64,000 bases of DNA from Dryocola sp032051265 (lineage in GTDB: Bacteria; Pseudomonadota; Gammaproteobacteria; Enterobacterales; Enterobacteriaceae). Shown piece by piece: positions 26,336 through 36,083 of the stretch (position 1 is the stretch's first letter; each line of letters starts with the position of its first letter). A program made the position numbers and the translations under genes. The stretch lies in assembly GCA_032051265.1 (NCBI GenBank), contig DAMBYU010000009.1:54386-118385 (forward strand), written 5' to 3'. A model generated the notes under the pieces. It did no database searches, was not told the origin of the DNA, and saw only the letters and a list, made by a program, of their open reading frames with translations.

Positions 26336-27082
26336 TTACCAGTAATGCTCGGCAGTCATATGGCCCGGACGGCGACGCAAATGTTTGCTCATCTGCCGGG
26401 TATCTTTCAGCAATTGCTGGGTATCGCGCACCATTTGCGGGTTGCCGCACAGCATCACGTGGCTGGTTTCAATATCCATAGGCAGCCCAACCGCCGTTTC
26501 CAGCTCGCCGCTTTCAATTAATGCGGGAACTCGTCCGGTTAGCGTACCGGCAATAGTTTCCCGGCTGACCACGGTCTGAATACGCAGTTTGCCGGCATAG
26601 CGCTGCTGAAGCTCCTGCATTAACGGCAGATAGCTGAGGTCGTTGGCATAACGCACAGCGTGCAGCAAAACGATATTCTCGAAACGTTCGAGATCTTTGC
26701 CTTCCTGCAAAATGGAAAGATAAGGGCCAAGCGCTGTGCCGGTAGCCAGCATCCATAACGTTTTGCAGTCCGGGATCTCTTCCAGAACAAAGAACCCGGC
26801 GGGTTCACTCACTATCATTATTTCATCACCCGGTTGCATAACATGCAGCCGCGGGCTGAGTTTACCTTCCGGCACGTTAACCAGATAGAATTCGAGATCG
26901 GGATTGCCCGGCGCGTTGACGTAGGAATAGGCGCGCTGTACGCGCTCACCATCGATTTCCAGGCCAAGCTTGGTAAACTGCCCGGCGGTAAACGGGGCGA
27001 CAGGAGCCTGAACCGTGAGGCTGAAGAGAGAATCGGTCCAGTGCTGAACCCGAGTAACTTTACCTTTAACCCAATCCGCCAT
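26336..27082 (-). CDS. fpr: Ferredoxin/flavodoxin-NADP+ reductase
   Basis: This 248-residue FAD enzyme passes electrons between NADPH and flavodoxin or ferredoxin. RAYSYVNAPG is the FAD-binding RxYS motif, GTALGPYLSILQ binds the pyrophosphate of NADP, and the chain ends GHMTAEHYW with the terminal aromatic residue stacking on FAD. The ATG at 27082 (MADWVKGKVT) gives the family length. SoxRS control is known in E. coli. I did not identify a soxbox. It is downstream of glpX with a 98-bp gap. Confidence 0.97.
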   Translation of the reverse strand: MADWVKGKVTRVQHWTDSLFSLTVQAPVAPFTAGQFTKLGLEIDGERVQRAYSYVNAPGNPDLEFYLVNVPEGKLSPRLHVMQPGDEIMIVSEPAGFFVLEEIPDCKTLWMLATGTALGPYLSILQEGKDLERFENIVLLHAVRYANDLSYLPLMQELQQRYAGKLRIQTVVSRETIAGTLTGRVPALIESGELETAVGLPMDIETSHVMLCGNPQMVRDTQQLLKDTRQMSKHLRRRPGHMTAEHYW

Positions 27083-27180
27083 GTTGCGCTCCTGTTGTTG
27101 CTCTTGCCTTATCTTCACCAGAATAGTGAAAGATTTCCAGCCTGTGCGGGCCGGAAAGCTCAATCAGACAAACGGCAGCC

Positions 27181-28191
27181 TTACAGAATATGGGTCTGCA
27201 CGTTCGGGTCTTTACGGTCGAGATAATGGATAGATTTAATGCGGCGAATGGTGCGCGATTTGCCACGGATCAGCAGCGTTTCTGTTGTCGCCATATTGCC
27301 TTTACGGGTAATGCCCTCAAGCAGATCGCCTTTGGTGATGCCGGTGGCCGAAAAGACGACGTTATCGTTGCGCGCCATGTCGTCCAGCCGCAGAACCTTT
27401 CCGGCTTCAATGCCCATCGCTTTGCAGCGCTGCAGCTCTTGCTCGCCGATAAGACGGTTTTCTTCGTTGTCGCCTTTAACATGATGACGAGCCAGCAGAC
27501 GTCCTTGCATATCGCCATCCAGCGCGCGGATAACCGCTGCGGAAATTACGCCTTCAGGCGCGCCACCGATGCCGTACATTACATCTACTTCGCTGTCCGG
27601 CATGCAGGTCAGAATCGACGCCGCAACGTCACCGTCAGGAATGGCGAAAACGCGTACGCCAAGTTTCTGCATTTCGGCAATGGTCGCGTCGTGGCGCGGT
27701 TTAGCAAGGATGGTGACGGTAAGTTCGCTGAGCGGTTTATTGAGCGCAATGGCAATGTTATGCAGATTTTGCGCCAGGGGCAGATTGAGATCGATAACGC
27801 CGTGTGCGCCGGGACCGACAATCAGCTTTTCCATATACATATCGGGCGCATTCAGGAAGCTGCCTTTATCGCCGACGGCCAGTACCGCCAGCGCGTTGGC
27901 CTGGCCCATCGCTGTCATGCGGGTGCCTTCTATGGGATCCACGGCAATATCCACCGCATCGCCTTGCCCGGTCCCCACTTTCTCACCGATATAGAGCATC
28001 GGCGCTTCGTCGATTTCCCCTTCGCCAATCACAATCTGGCCGTCGATATTGACCTGATTAAGCATGATGCGCATAGCATGCACGGCCGCTCCGTCAGCGG
28101 TATTCTTGTCGCCACGACCCAGCCATTTATAACCGGCAAGCGCTGCAGCTTCCGTTACGCGGGAAAATTCGATCGCAAGTTCTCGTTTCAT
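27181..28191 (-). CDS. glpX: Fructose-1,6-bisphosphatase class II
   Basis: This 336-residue manganese-dependent phosphatase of gluconeogenesis has the IGEGEIDEAPML and VDPIEGT metal-binding motifs and YGIGGAPEGV. I chose the ATG at 28191 (MKRELAIEFS), eight codons into a longer frame, because it matches family length. It is the third gene of glpFKX, where glycerol entering as triose phosphate feeds gluconeogenesis. A GC hairpin separates it from glpK. Confidence 0.97.
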   Translation of the reverse strand: MKRELAIEFSRVTEAAALAGYKWLGRGDKNTADGAAVHAMRIMLNQVNIDGQIVIGEGEIDEAPMLYIGEKVGTGQGDAVDIAVDPIEGTRMTAMGQANALAVLAVGDKGSFLNAPDMYMEKLIVGPGAHGVIDLNLPLAQNLHNIAIALNKPLSELTVTILAKPRHDATIAEMQKLGVRVFAIPDGDVAASILTCMPDSEVDVMYGIGGAPEGVISAAVIRALDGDMQGRLLARHHVKGDNEENRLIGEQELQRCKAMGIEAGKVLRLDDMARNDNVVFSATGITKGDLLEGITRKGNMATTETLLIRGKSRTIRRIKSIHYLDRKDPNVQTHIL

Positions 28192-28280
28192 TACATACTC
28201 GTTTAGCAAGCTCAATTGCGACGGAGTGTAGCACAGGCGGGAGATAGCCGGGAAAACCCTGGGTCGGGAAGGGGCATACA

Positions 28281-28298
28281 GGGCCCCGTCCGGGGCCC
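28281..28298 (-). other. GC-rich hairpin between glpK and glpX
   Basis: GGGCCCCG, two bases, CGGGGCCC is a strong inverted repeat just after glpK. On the minus strand it is followed by TGTATGCC and no T-run, so it is more likely an mRNA processing or stability hairpin than a full terminator. Confidence 0.5.
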
Positions 28299-28308
28299 TT
28301 GAAAGGGG

Positions 28309-29823
<1,515 letters not shown>

Positions 29824-29848
29824 AAGGTTGTCCCGAAGTCAGTGTTGC

Positions 29849-30700
29849 TTAAGAAGCATTTTGTTGTGTTGATGTGGCTGTCGTTTTCTCTTCAACGTCT
29901 TCACAAACGTCACACGGCAAATGGCGACCAATCAATTTACGATATCCAAATGCGCCTAATATGGCACCCGTCAGCGGGCCAAAAATGGGCACCAGGAAAT
30001 AAGGAATATCTTTGCCGCCGGTAAAGGCAACTTCGCCCCAGCCTGCCAGCCAGGCGAAAATTTTTGGACCAAAATCACGCGCCGGGTTCATGGCAAAGCC
30101 GGTCAGCGGACCCATTGATGCACCAATCACAGCAATCAGTAAGCCTATCAGCAGAGGTGCCAGCGGCCCGCGTGGGATGCCGTTGCCATCGTCGGTCAGC
30201 GCCAAAATCAGACCCATCAGAATGGCGGTAATCACCATTTCTACGGCAAATGCCTGGGCAAAGTTAATGTGCGGGTTTGGATAGGTGGAGAAGATGCCGG
30301 CCAGGTCCAGGCTTTCCACGCTGCCGCGCACCATGTGATGGGTCTGTTCGTAATCAAGGAACAGATTGTAATATAAGCCGTATACCAGCGCTGCGGCGCA
30401 GAATGCGCCTGCGACCTGGGACACAATAAACGGCAAGACTTTGCGTTTGTCAAAGCAGGCGAACAGCCATAGCGCCACCGTGACGGCAGGGTTGAGATGC
30501 GCACCAGAAACGCCGGCGGTTAAGTAGATAGCCATCGCCACCCCTAAACCCCAGATGAAGCTGATTTCCCACTGTCCGAAGACGGCGCCTGCGACTTTTA
30601 ATGCGGCCACACATCCCACACCGAAGAAAATCAACAACGCGGTACCCATGAACTCTGCGATGCACTGGCCTTTTAAGGTTGGTGAAGCTGTCTGACTCAT
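29849..30700 (-). CDS. glpF: Glycerol uptake facilitator (aquaglyceroporin)
   Basis: This 283-residue MIP-family channel has two half-repeats with the NPA boxes SGAHLNPAVTVA and GFAMNPARDFGPK, the latter with the Asp typical of glycerol facilitators. Six membrane helices and a hydrophilic C-terminal tail with two cysteines are visible. It is the first gene of glpFKX, with operator sites for GlpR and CRP in the 441-bp gap to zapB. Confidence 0.98.
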   Translation of the reverse strand: MSQTASPTLKGQCIAEFMGTALLIFFGVGCVAALKVAGAVFGQWEISFIWGLGVAMAIYLTAGVSGAHLNPAVTVALWLFACFDKRKVLPFIVSQVAGAFCAAALVYGLYYNLFLDYEQTHHMVRGSVESLDLAGIFSTYPNPHINFAQAFAVEMVITAILMGLILALTDDGNGIPRGPLAPLLIGLLIAVIGASMGPLTGFAMNPARDFGPKIFAWLAGWGEVAFTGGKDIPYFLVPIFGPLTGAILGAFGYRKLIGRHLPCDVCEDVEEKTTATSTQQNAS

Positions 30701-30780
30701 AGTAGGGTCCTGAAGGCAAAATTAATGGTTATTGTGATTTAAGCGTCCTTGCCACCCTTATGCCATGTAGGCATGGTGTT

Positions 30781-30820
30781 AATTTATCGTTAACGAACAT
30801 AAACGAGAAATATCGAACTT
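30781..30820 (-). promoter_or_regulatory. Tandem GlpR operators of glpFKX
   Basis: Read on the minus strand the block holds AAGTTCGATATTTCTCGTTT followed directly by ATGTTCGTTAACGATAAATT, two 20-bp units close to the GlpR consensus WATGTTCGWTAWCGAACATW and near-identical to the E. coli glpFK operators as I recall them. GlpR repression is relieved by glycerol 3-phosphate. The rest of the 30701-31141 gap holds the probable CRP site at 30824-30845 and the zapB promoter, with no gene that I can support. Confidence 0.8.
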
Positions 30821-30823
30821 TAA

Positions 30824-30845
30824 AAATGTGGCTTTCGTCATGAAA
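30824..30845 (-). promoter_or_regulatory. Probable CRP site of glpFKX
   Basis: TGTGG-N6-TCATG sits directly next to the GlpR operators and is a degenerate match to TGTGA-N6-TCACA. Position and relation to the operators match the E. coli promoter. Confidence 0.5.
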
Positions 30846-31141
30846 ATGCGCGTTTTCGCGCTAAAAAATGAGCATTACCACACAGCGAGCGCAGGGGAAT
30901 GGCTCCATTTTTGTAACCTCTTTTTTAACAATTAACGGTTAAGACGCCTGTCGTCTCTCGGTATATGCTGAAAAACGTCTTGTTAAGCAAAGAGCGCGGG
31001 AAGCCGCTGGACACGCGATGCGGCGCTACTTACAATCGGGGAAACGCTGCGTGGTGCGCATATGTTCACAAAGGCGTCGCCGGTAGCGCCGGGACGAGGA
31101 TAGCCATCCATCAACGCCTTGCAATTCAGGAGAGATTTAAC

Positions 31142-31381
31142 ATGTCATTTGAAGTTTTTGAGAAACTGGAATCGAAAGTACAGCAGGCGATTGACACTAT
31201 CACGTTGTTGCAGATGGAAATCGAAGAGCTGAAAGAGAAAAACAACAGCCTGGTTCAGGAAATACAGCAGGCGCAGGGCAATCACGAAGAGCTGATCCGC
31301 GAGAATAATTCGCTGAAAGAACAACAGCATGTCTGGCAGGAGCGTCTGCACGCGCTGCTGGGTAAAATGGAAGAAGTGTAA
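31142..31381 (+). CDS. zapB: Cell division protein ZapB
   Basis: This 79-residue, almost fully coiled-coil protein (heptads from about residue 3 to 75) organises the Z-ring with ZapA and MatP. MSFEVFEKLESKVQQAIDTI is the expected N-terminus. I start at the ATG at 31142 after GGAGAG. Upstream in-frame codons to 30965 look like untranslated leader. A long hairpin terminator follows at once. Confidence 0.96.
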   Translation: MSFEVFEKLESKVQQAIDTITLLQMEIEELKEKNNSLVQEIQQAQGNHEELIRENNSLKEQQHVWQERLHALLGKMEEV

Positions 31382-31397
31382 GGCTGTCGGCTGAAAT

Positions 31398-31425
31398 AAA
31401 ACGGGCGCCCCAGGGCGCCCGTTTT
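31398..31425. terminator. Bidirectional terminator between zapB and rraA
   Basis: AAAACGGGCGCCC, loop CA, GGGCGCCCGTTTT is a perfect 13-bp stem with A and T runs on each side, between convergent zapB and rraA. Confidence 0.93.
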
Positions 31426-31441
31426 GCATAGAAAGTTCGGC

Positions 31442-31927
31442 TTATTCGATATCAAGCGGATCTTCGGAAAGGATAATGCCGGTGTTGTCCGCGTAAAGAT
31501 GATCGCCGGAGAAGAACGTTACGCCGCCAAAATTGACGCGTATGTCACTTTCGCCGATGCCTTCACCTGCGGCGCCAACGGGAATGGCGGCAATAGCCTG
31601 AATGCCGATATCCAGCTCTTCCAGATCGTCCACCTGGCGCACCGCGCCGTAGACCACAATACCTTCCCACTCGTTTTGCGCCGCAAGACGAGCCAGTTCA
31701 GCGTCAACAAGGGCACGGCGTACAGAGCCGCCACCGTCGACCAGCAGGACACGGCCACGACCTTGCTGTTCGAGCAGATCGTACAGCAACCCGTTGTCCT
31801 CGAAACATTTCACCGTAATGATTTGCCCGCCAAAAGACGACCGTCCGCCAAAATTGGAAAACAGCGGTTCAACGACGTTAACATCTTCCTGGTAGATGTC
31901 GCAAAGCTCGGAAGTATCATATTTCAT
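31442..31927 (-). CDS. rraA: Regulator of ribonuclease E activity A
   Basis: This 161-residue trimeric protein (formerly misnamed MenG) binds the RNase E scaffold and inhibits its action. The core VLLVDGGGSVRRALVDAELA and GIVVYGAVRQVDDL segments define the RraA fold. It lies 92 bp downstream of menA on the same strand, as in E. coli. Confidence 0.97.
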   Translation of the reverse strand: MKYDTSELCDIYQEDVNVVEPLFSNFGGRSSFGGQIITVKCFEDNGLLYDLLEQQGRGRVLLVDGGGSVRRALVDAELARLAAQNEWEGIVVYGAVRQVDDLEELDIGIQAIAAIPVGAAGEGIGESDIRVNFGGVTFFSGDHLYADNTGIILSEDPLDIE

Positions 31928-32019
31928 AGGATTTAAGTTCTGTTGCTGCAGGAGTTGTCAGTATATCGCTTAATGTTAACTGTTGGCAAAATCATCAATT
32001 GTTAATTGATATTTGTCAG

Positions 32020-32949
32020 CTAAAAATGCGCCTTGCTGAGCACAACTCCCACCGCAAACAACAGGTTAATCAGCAATGCCGCTTTTACCGTCCGTTCAAG
32101 CATTGGGCGGATAGCGGCAGGTTCCCTTTCTCGGGTGACGTAAATGGCTTGCTTGATGAGAAGCGGCGCGGCCAGGACAAACAGCCATCCCCACAGGCTT
32201 TTCAGCCAAACCAGATTAAAGAGCGCCAGACACAGCAGGGCACCCATCAGCAGGCAAACATGATAGCGACGAGCCCCCACCGGCCCCAGACGAACCGCCA
32301 GCGTGTTTTTACCGTTCTCACGGTCGCTATCGATATCGCGCAGGTTGTTAATATTTAAAACAGCGGTCGCCAGTAAACCGCAGGCTGTCGCCGGCAGGAA
32401 TACCAGCGGCGCGAGCATATGGGCCTGGAGATACCAGCTCCCCGCCACGCTCAGCCAGCCGAAAAAGACCAGCACGGAAATGTCACCCAGCCCCATATAG
32501 CCATAGGGACGCGTGCCAACCGTGTAGGTAATTGCCGCGACGATAGAGGCCAGGCCGAGTATCAGAAAACCGAAGAAGTCGGCCGGGGTATGGCAGGCGA
32601 CGGCAACCAGAGCCAGACCGGACAGGCAGATAAGCACGACGGTGATAATCAGCGCGCGTTTCATTTGCGGCTGGGTAATCAGGCCTTTTTGCATACCACG
32701 CAGCGGTCCAATGCGGTCTTCCTTATCGCTGCCTTTTACCGCATCACCATAATCATTCGCGAGGTTGGAGAGGATTTGCAGCAGCCCTGCCGTCAGTAGC
32801 GCAAGCCCGGCTACCGCAGGATCAAATACCCCTTGCCAGTACGCCAGCGCGGAGCCGCAGACGATAGAGGCAAAAGCCAACGGCAGGGTGCGGGGACGCA
32901 GGCTTTCCAGCCAGGCCCTCGTTATGCTTACAGCGTGCGAATCGTTCAT
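32020..32949 (-). CDS. menA: 1,4-dihydroxy-2-naphthoate octaprenyltransferase
   Basis: This 309-residue UbiA-family inner-membrane enzyme attaches the octaprenyl chain to DHNA in menaquinone synthesis. It has about eight or nine membrane helices. The two aspartate-rich motifs are NLANDYGDAVKGSD and NNLRDIDSDRENGKNTLA. I start at the ATG at 32949 (MNDSHAVSIT), with an AGTG-containing weak ribosome site. It lies between hslU and rraA. Confidence 0.97.
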   Translation of the reverse strand: MNDSHAVSITRAWLESLRPRTLPLAFASIVCGSALAYWQGVFDPAVAGLALLTAGLLQILSNLANDYGDAVKGSDKEDRIGPLRGMQKGLITQPQMKRALIITVVLICLSGLALVAVACHTPADFFGFLILGLASIVAAITYTVGTRPYGYMGLGDISVLVFFGWLSVAGSWYLQAHMLAPLVFLPATACGLLATAVLNINNLRDIDSDRENGKNTLAVRLGPVGARRYHVCLLMGALLCLALFNLVWLKSLWGWLFVLAAPLLIKQAIYVTREREPAAIRPMLERTVKAALLINLLFAVGVVLSKAHF

Positions 32950-33025
32950 AATTATGGGTGCCAGTGATAAAAAAATGGAGGGCATAAGCCCCCCATTTGC
33001 AATGAAGAAAATACGTTGGCCGCGA

Positions 33026-34360
33026 TTATAGGATAAAACGGCTCAGGTCTTCATCTGCTACCAGCTCATCCAGGTGCTTACTCACGTAATCAGCATCAAT
33101 AATAATGGACTGGCCGCTCAGATCGCTGGCTTCGTAAGAGATATCTTCCACCAGACGTTCGAGCACGGTATGCAGACGACGCGCGCCGATGTTCTCGGTA
33201 GATTCGTTCACCTGCCATGCGGCCTGAGCGATACGGCGGATACCATCTTCGGTGAAGTCGATATTTACGCCTTCCGTGCCCATCAATGCCTTGTACTGCA
33301 CGGTAATGGATGCGTTTGGCTCAGTCAGAATGCGTTCGAAATCTTCCACGGTCAGCGCCTGCAGCTCAACGCGAATCGGCAGACGACCCTGTAATTCCGG
33401 GATCAGATCGGACGGGCTTGCCACCTGGAATGCGCCGGAGGCGATAAACAGAATATGGTCAGTTTTCACCATACCGTGCTTGGTGGAAACGGTGCAGCCT
33501 TCAACCAGCGGCAACAGGTCGCGCTGAACGCCTTCGCGGGAAACATCCGGGCCGGAGCTGTTGCCGCCGCGCTTACAGATTTTATCGATTTCGTCGATGA
33601 ACACGATGCCGTGCTGTTCAACCGCGTCAATCGCGTCCTGCTTCAGCTCTTCCGGATTCACAAGCTTGGCGGCTTCCTCTTCAATCAGAAGTTTCATCGC
33701 GTCTTTAATTTTCAGCTTGCGCGGTTTCTGCTTCTGTCCGCCCAGGTTCTGGAACATTGACTGCAACTGGTTGGTCATCTCTTCCATGCCAGGAGGCGCC
33801 ATGATCTCAACGCCCATCGGCGCGGCTGCCAGATCGATTTCGATTTCTTTATCGTCCAGCTGGCCTTCGCGCAGTTTCTTGCGGAATGACTGACGCGCCG
33901 CAGACGGCTCTGGTGCCGTTTCGTTCTGGCCCCAGTTGTTTTTGGCCGGCGGGATTAGCGCATCAAGAATACGTTCTTCGGCCATTTCTTCAGCGCGGTA
34001 ACGGTTTTTCTCGATCGACTGCAGGCGCACCATCTTCATCGCGGAGTCGGTAAGATCGCGGATGATAGAGTCTACTTCTTTACCGACATAGCCCACTTCG
34101 GTGAACTTAGTCGCTTCGACTTTGATGAACGGCGCATTGGCAAGTTTTGCCAGACGGCGCGCGATTTCAGTTTTACCAACGCCGGTCGGGCCGATCATCA
34201 GTATATTTTTTGGCGTTACTTCATGGCGCAACTCTTCTTCCAGTTGCATACGGCGCCAGCGGTTACGCAGCGCAATCGCCACGGAACGCTTGGCGTTGTC
34301 CTGGCCGATGATATGTTTGTTCAGCTCGCTGACAATTTCGCGTGGAGTCATTTCAGACAT
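33026..34360 (-). CDS. hslU: ATPase subunit HslU of the HslUV protease
   Basis: This 444-residue AAA+ unfoldase (ClpY) has Walker A GPTGVGKTEIARRL near residue 57, an inserted I domain (about 110-240), Walker B IVFIDEIDKI, the sensor and arginine finger region (ELQGRLPIRVEL), and a C-terminal DLSRFIL tail that docks into HslV. It feeds unfolded substrates to HslV. It follows hslV by 9 bp under the same heat-shock promoter. Confidence 0.98.
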   Translation of the reverse strand: MSEMTPREIVSELNKHIIGQDNAKRSVAIALRNRWRRMQLEEELRHEVTPKNILMIGPTGVGKTEIARRLAKLANAPFIKVEATKFTEVGYVGKEVDSIIRDLTDSAMKMVRLQSIEKNRYRAEEMAEERILDALIPPAKNNWGQNETAPEPSAARQSFRKKLREGQLDDKEIEIDLAAAPMGVEIMAPPGMEEMTNQLQSMFQNLGGQKQKPRKLKIKDAMKLLIEEEAAKLVNPEELKQDAIDAVEQHGIVFIDEIDKICKRGGNSSGPDVSREGVQRDLLPLVEGCTVSTKHGMVKTDHILFIASGAFQVASPSDLIPELQGRLPIRVELQALTVEDFERILTEPNASITVQYKALMGTEGVNIDFTEDGIRRIAQAAWQVNESTENIGARRLHTVLERLVEDISYEASDLSGQSIIIDADYVSKHLDELVADEDLSRFIL

Positions 34361-34369
34361 GGGGGATCC

Positions 34370-34900
34370 TTACGCCTTAGACGCTAATTCTTCGATAGTA
34401 TGGAAATGGTTGGTGTAAATGCAGATATCACCGGCGATCCCCAGCGATTTCTCAACGATGTCACGGGCACCCAGATCGGAATTCTCCAGCAGGGCACGGG
34501 CGGCGGCCTGGGCGTACGGGCCACCGGAACCGATAGCAATCAGGTCATCTTCTGGCTGAATAACGTCGCCGTTACCGGTAATGATAAGCGACGCGTTTTC
34601 ATCGGCTACCGCCAGCAGCGCTTCAAGCTTGCGCAGCATACGATCGGTACGCCAGTCTTTAGCCAGCTCAACGGCGGCCTTCACCAGGTGGCCCTGATGC
34701 ATTTCGAGTTTGCGTTCAAAGAGTTCAAACAGGGTAAAGGCATCGGCTGTGCCGCCTGCAAAGCCGGCAATGACTTTGTCGTTATAGAGGCGGCGAACTT
34801 TTTTCACGTTGCCTTTCATTACGGTGTTGCCGAGCGTGGCCTGACCATCACCACCGATTACGACATGGCCGTTGCGGCGCACACTTACTATTGTTGTCAC
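34370..34900 (-). CDS. hslV: Protease subunit HslV
   Basis: This 176-residue proteasome beta-like threonine peptidase (ClpQ) has MTTIVSVRRNGHVVIGGDGQ, with the first Thr after Met removal as nucleophile. SGGPYAQAAARALL and a GDICIYTN segment complete the family pattern. It heads the hslVU operon behind a sigma-32 promoter, with a stem-loop in the 5' leader. Confidence 0.98.
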   Translation of the reverse strand: MTTIVSVRRNGHVVIGGDGQATLGNTVMKGNVKKVRRLYNDKVIAGFAGGTADAFTLFELFERKLEMHQGHLVKAAVELAKDWRTDRMLRKLEALLAVADENASLIITGNGDVIQPEDDLIAIGSGGPYAQAAARALLENSDLGARDIVEKSLGIAGDICIYTNHFHTIEELASKA

Positions 34901-34933
34901 GAGCAGACCCCTTATTGCATCAGCTTAATACGT

Positions 34934-34954
34934 GCCCCAGACCATGTCCGGGGC
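34934..34954 (-). other. Stem-loop in the hslV 5' leader
   Basis: On the minus strand GCCCCGGAC, loop ATG, GTCTGGGGC forms a 9-bp stem (one G-U pair) between the sigma-32 promoter and hslV. A 5' stem-loop that stabilises hslVU mRNA is known in E. coli. Confidence 0.7.
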
Positions 34955-34967
34955 TGAATGCAATTAT

Positions 34968-34994
34968 AGATGGGGGAGATTTTGGGGGTTTCAA
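34968..34994 (-). promoter_or_regulatory. Sigma-32 heat-shock promoter of hslVU
   Basis: On the minus strand TTGAAA (34989-34994), 13 bp, then CCCCATCT (34968-34975) matches the sigma-32 consensus CTTGAAA-N13-15-CCCCATNT. The -35 overlaps the ftsN stop codon. Confidence 0.88.
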
Positions 34995-35995
34995 CCCCCG
35001 CCGAGACGAATGCAGTTAGAGTGACCAGCCATCTTCAGACGGTTAAGCGTGCCGTCTGCATTATCTTTGCCTTTGATCGGACCAATCACCACGCGGTTCC
35101 AGCCTTTATTGGTGGTAATACGGGAATCAAAACCTTCAAAAGCAAGCTGCGCACGAACCGTTTCCGCCTGCTCGCTACCTTTGAATGAACCGCACTGAAC
35201 CATCCAGCGTTTTTCATCTTTTTTCTCGTGAGCGGCTGGAGCAGGTTTTGCTGCTTCAGGTTCGCGGCTAACCGGTGCAGCTTTTGGCTGCGTCTGAACC
35301 TGCACGCGGGGCTGTGCAGTTTGCGCGGGCGGGCGCTGCTGAGCGTTATGCGGCGGCGTTTGCAGCAAATCCTGATACGGCTGAGGCGCAGCCGTCGTAC
35401 GCGGTTGCTGTTGCTGAACAGGACGTGGCTGCTCGGCAACGCGCTGCTGCACGCGGGGCTGCTGCTGTTGCTGCGTGTTCCATTGCTGCTGCTGCGTTCG
35501 CTGCTGCACCTGCTGTTGTAACTGTTTCTGGCGCTGCAGCGTTTGCTGACGCTGGGCCGGAGTTTGTTCGTTCCACGGCACCTCGTTCAACTGTGTCGGC
35601 TGCTGGCGCATATCCGCCTGCATCTGTTCCAGCAGTTGACGCTGTTCGCTGGTGAGCTGGTCTTTGTTCTGCACTTCGCCACCGGCCGTAGGCTCGGTTG
35701 GGGTGCGCACGCCCGGCTGGCGATTTTCCAGCTCTTTGATGTAGCGCCAGCGTTCTTCAGGCTTTGGCGGCAGTCCATTCCCGGTCACTTTATGGCCCGG
35801 CAGGACTTCGCTTTCCTCTTTTTTATGATGGGTAATGAAGTACAGGGCACCAATAAAGGTCACCAGAACGGCGGCCGCAATGGCAACCATTGTCGGCGAG
35901 ACGGATGGCAGGTTACGTTGCTTTTTGCGGGAGGTACTCTTTTTGCGCCGTGTCCCTGCCGATTGCCCGCGGCGTACATAATCTTTTTGTGCCAC
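34991..35995 (-). CDS. ftsN: Essential cell division protein FtsN
   Basis: This 334-residue bitopic protein triggers septal peptidoglycan synthesis. It has a basic cytoplasmic tail (1-33), a TM helix (about 36-55), a periplasmic essential helix region, a long Gln/Pro-rich linker (about 125-245, with many consecutive Gln codons) and a C-terminal SPOR domain (about 258-334) that binds denuded glycan. EKRWMVQCGSFKGSEQAE starts the SPOR domain. It lies between hslV and cytR as in E. coli. Confidence 0.97.
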   Translation of the reverse strand: MAQKDYVRRGQSAGTRRKKSTSRKKQRNLPSVSPTMVAIAAAVLVTFIGALYFITHHKKEESEVLPGHKVTGNGLPPKPEERWRYIKELENRQPGVRTPTEPTAGGEVQNKDQLTSEQRQLLEQMQADMRQQPTQLNEVPWNEQTPAQRQQTLQRQKQLQQQVQQRTQQQQWNTQQQQQPRVQQRVAEQPRPVQQQQPRTTAAPQPYQDLLQTPPHNAQQRPPAQTAQPRVQVQTQPKAAPVSREPEAAKPAPAAHEKKDEKRWMVQCGSFKGSEQAETVRAQLAFEGFDSRITTNKGWNRVVIGPIKGKDNADGTLNRLKMAGHSNCIRLGGG

Positions 35996-36083
35996 TATCG
36001 ATTCGCTGTATTGATTCGTTTGTCAGCCCGCCATGTTACTTAAGGGGCGTCCCTTTGACCAGATTAGGGAGTCCTAAAGCGGT

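Noticed and set aside
27190..28206. A 338-codon open frame on the plus strand opposite glpX
   Set aside because: It is an antisense shadow of a well-conserved gene, with no ribosome site and no recognisable protein features.
30701..31141. A possible gene in the glpF-zapB gap
   Set aside because: The only frame is an upstream extension of zapB. The region reads as promoter with GlpR and CRP-like sites.
35440..35530. A CTG/TTG-rich tract that might be a tandem repeat or CRISPR-like array
   Set aside because: It encodes the FtsN Gln-rich linker in frame, has no fixed unit or spacers, and is ordinary low-complexity coding DNA.
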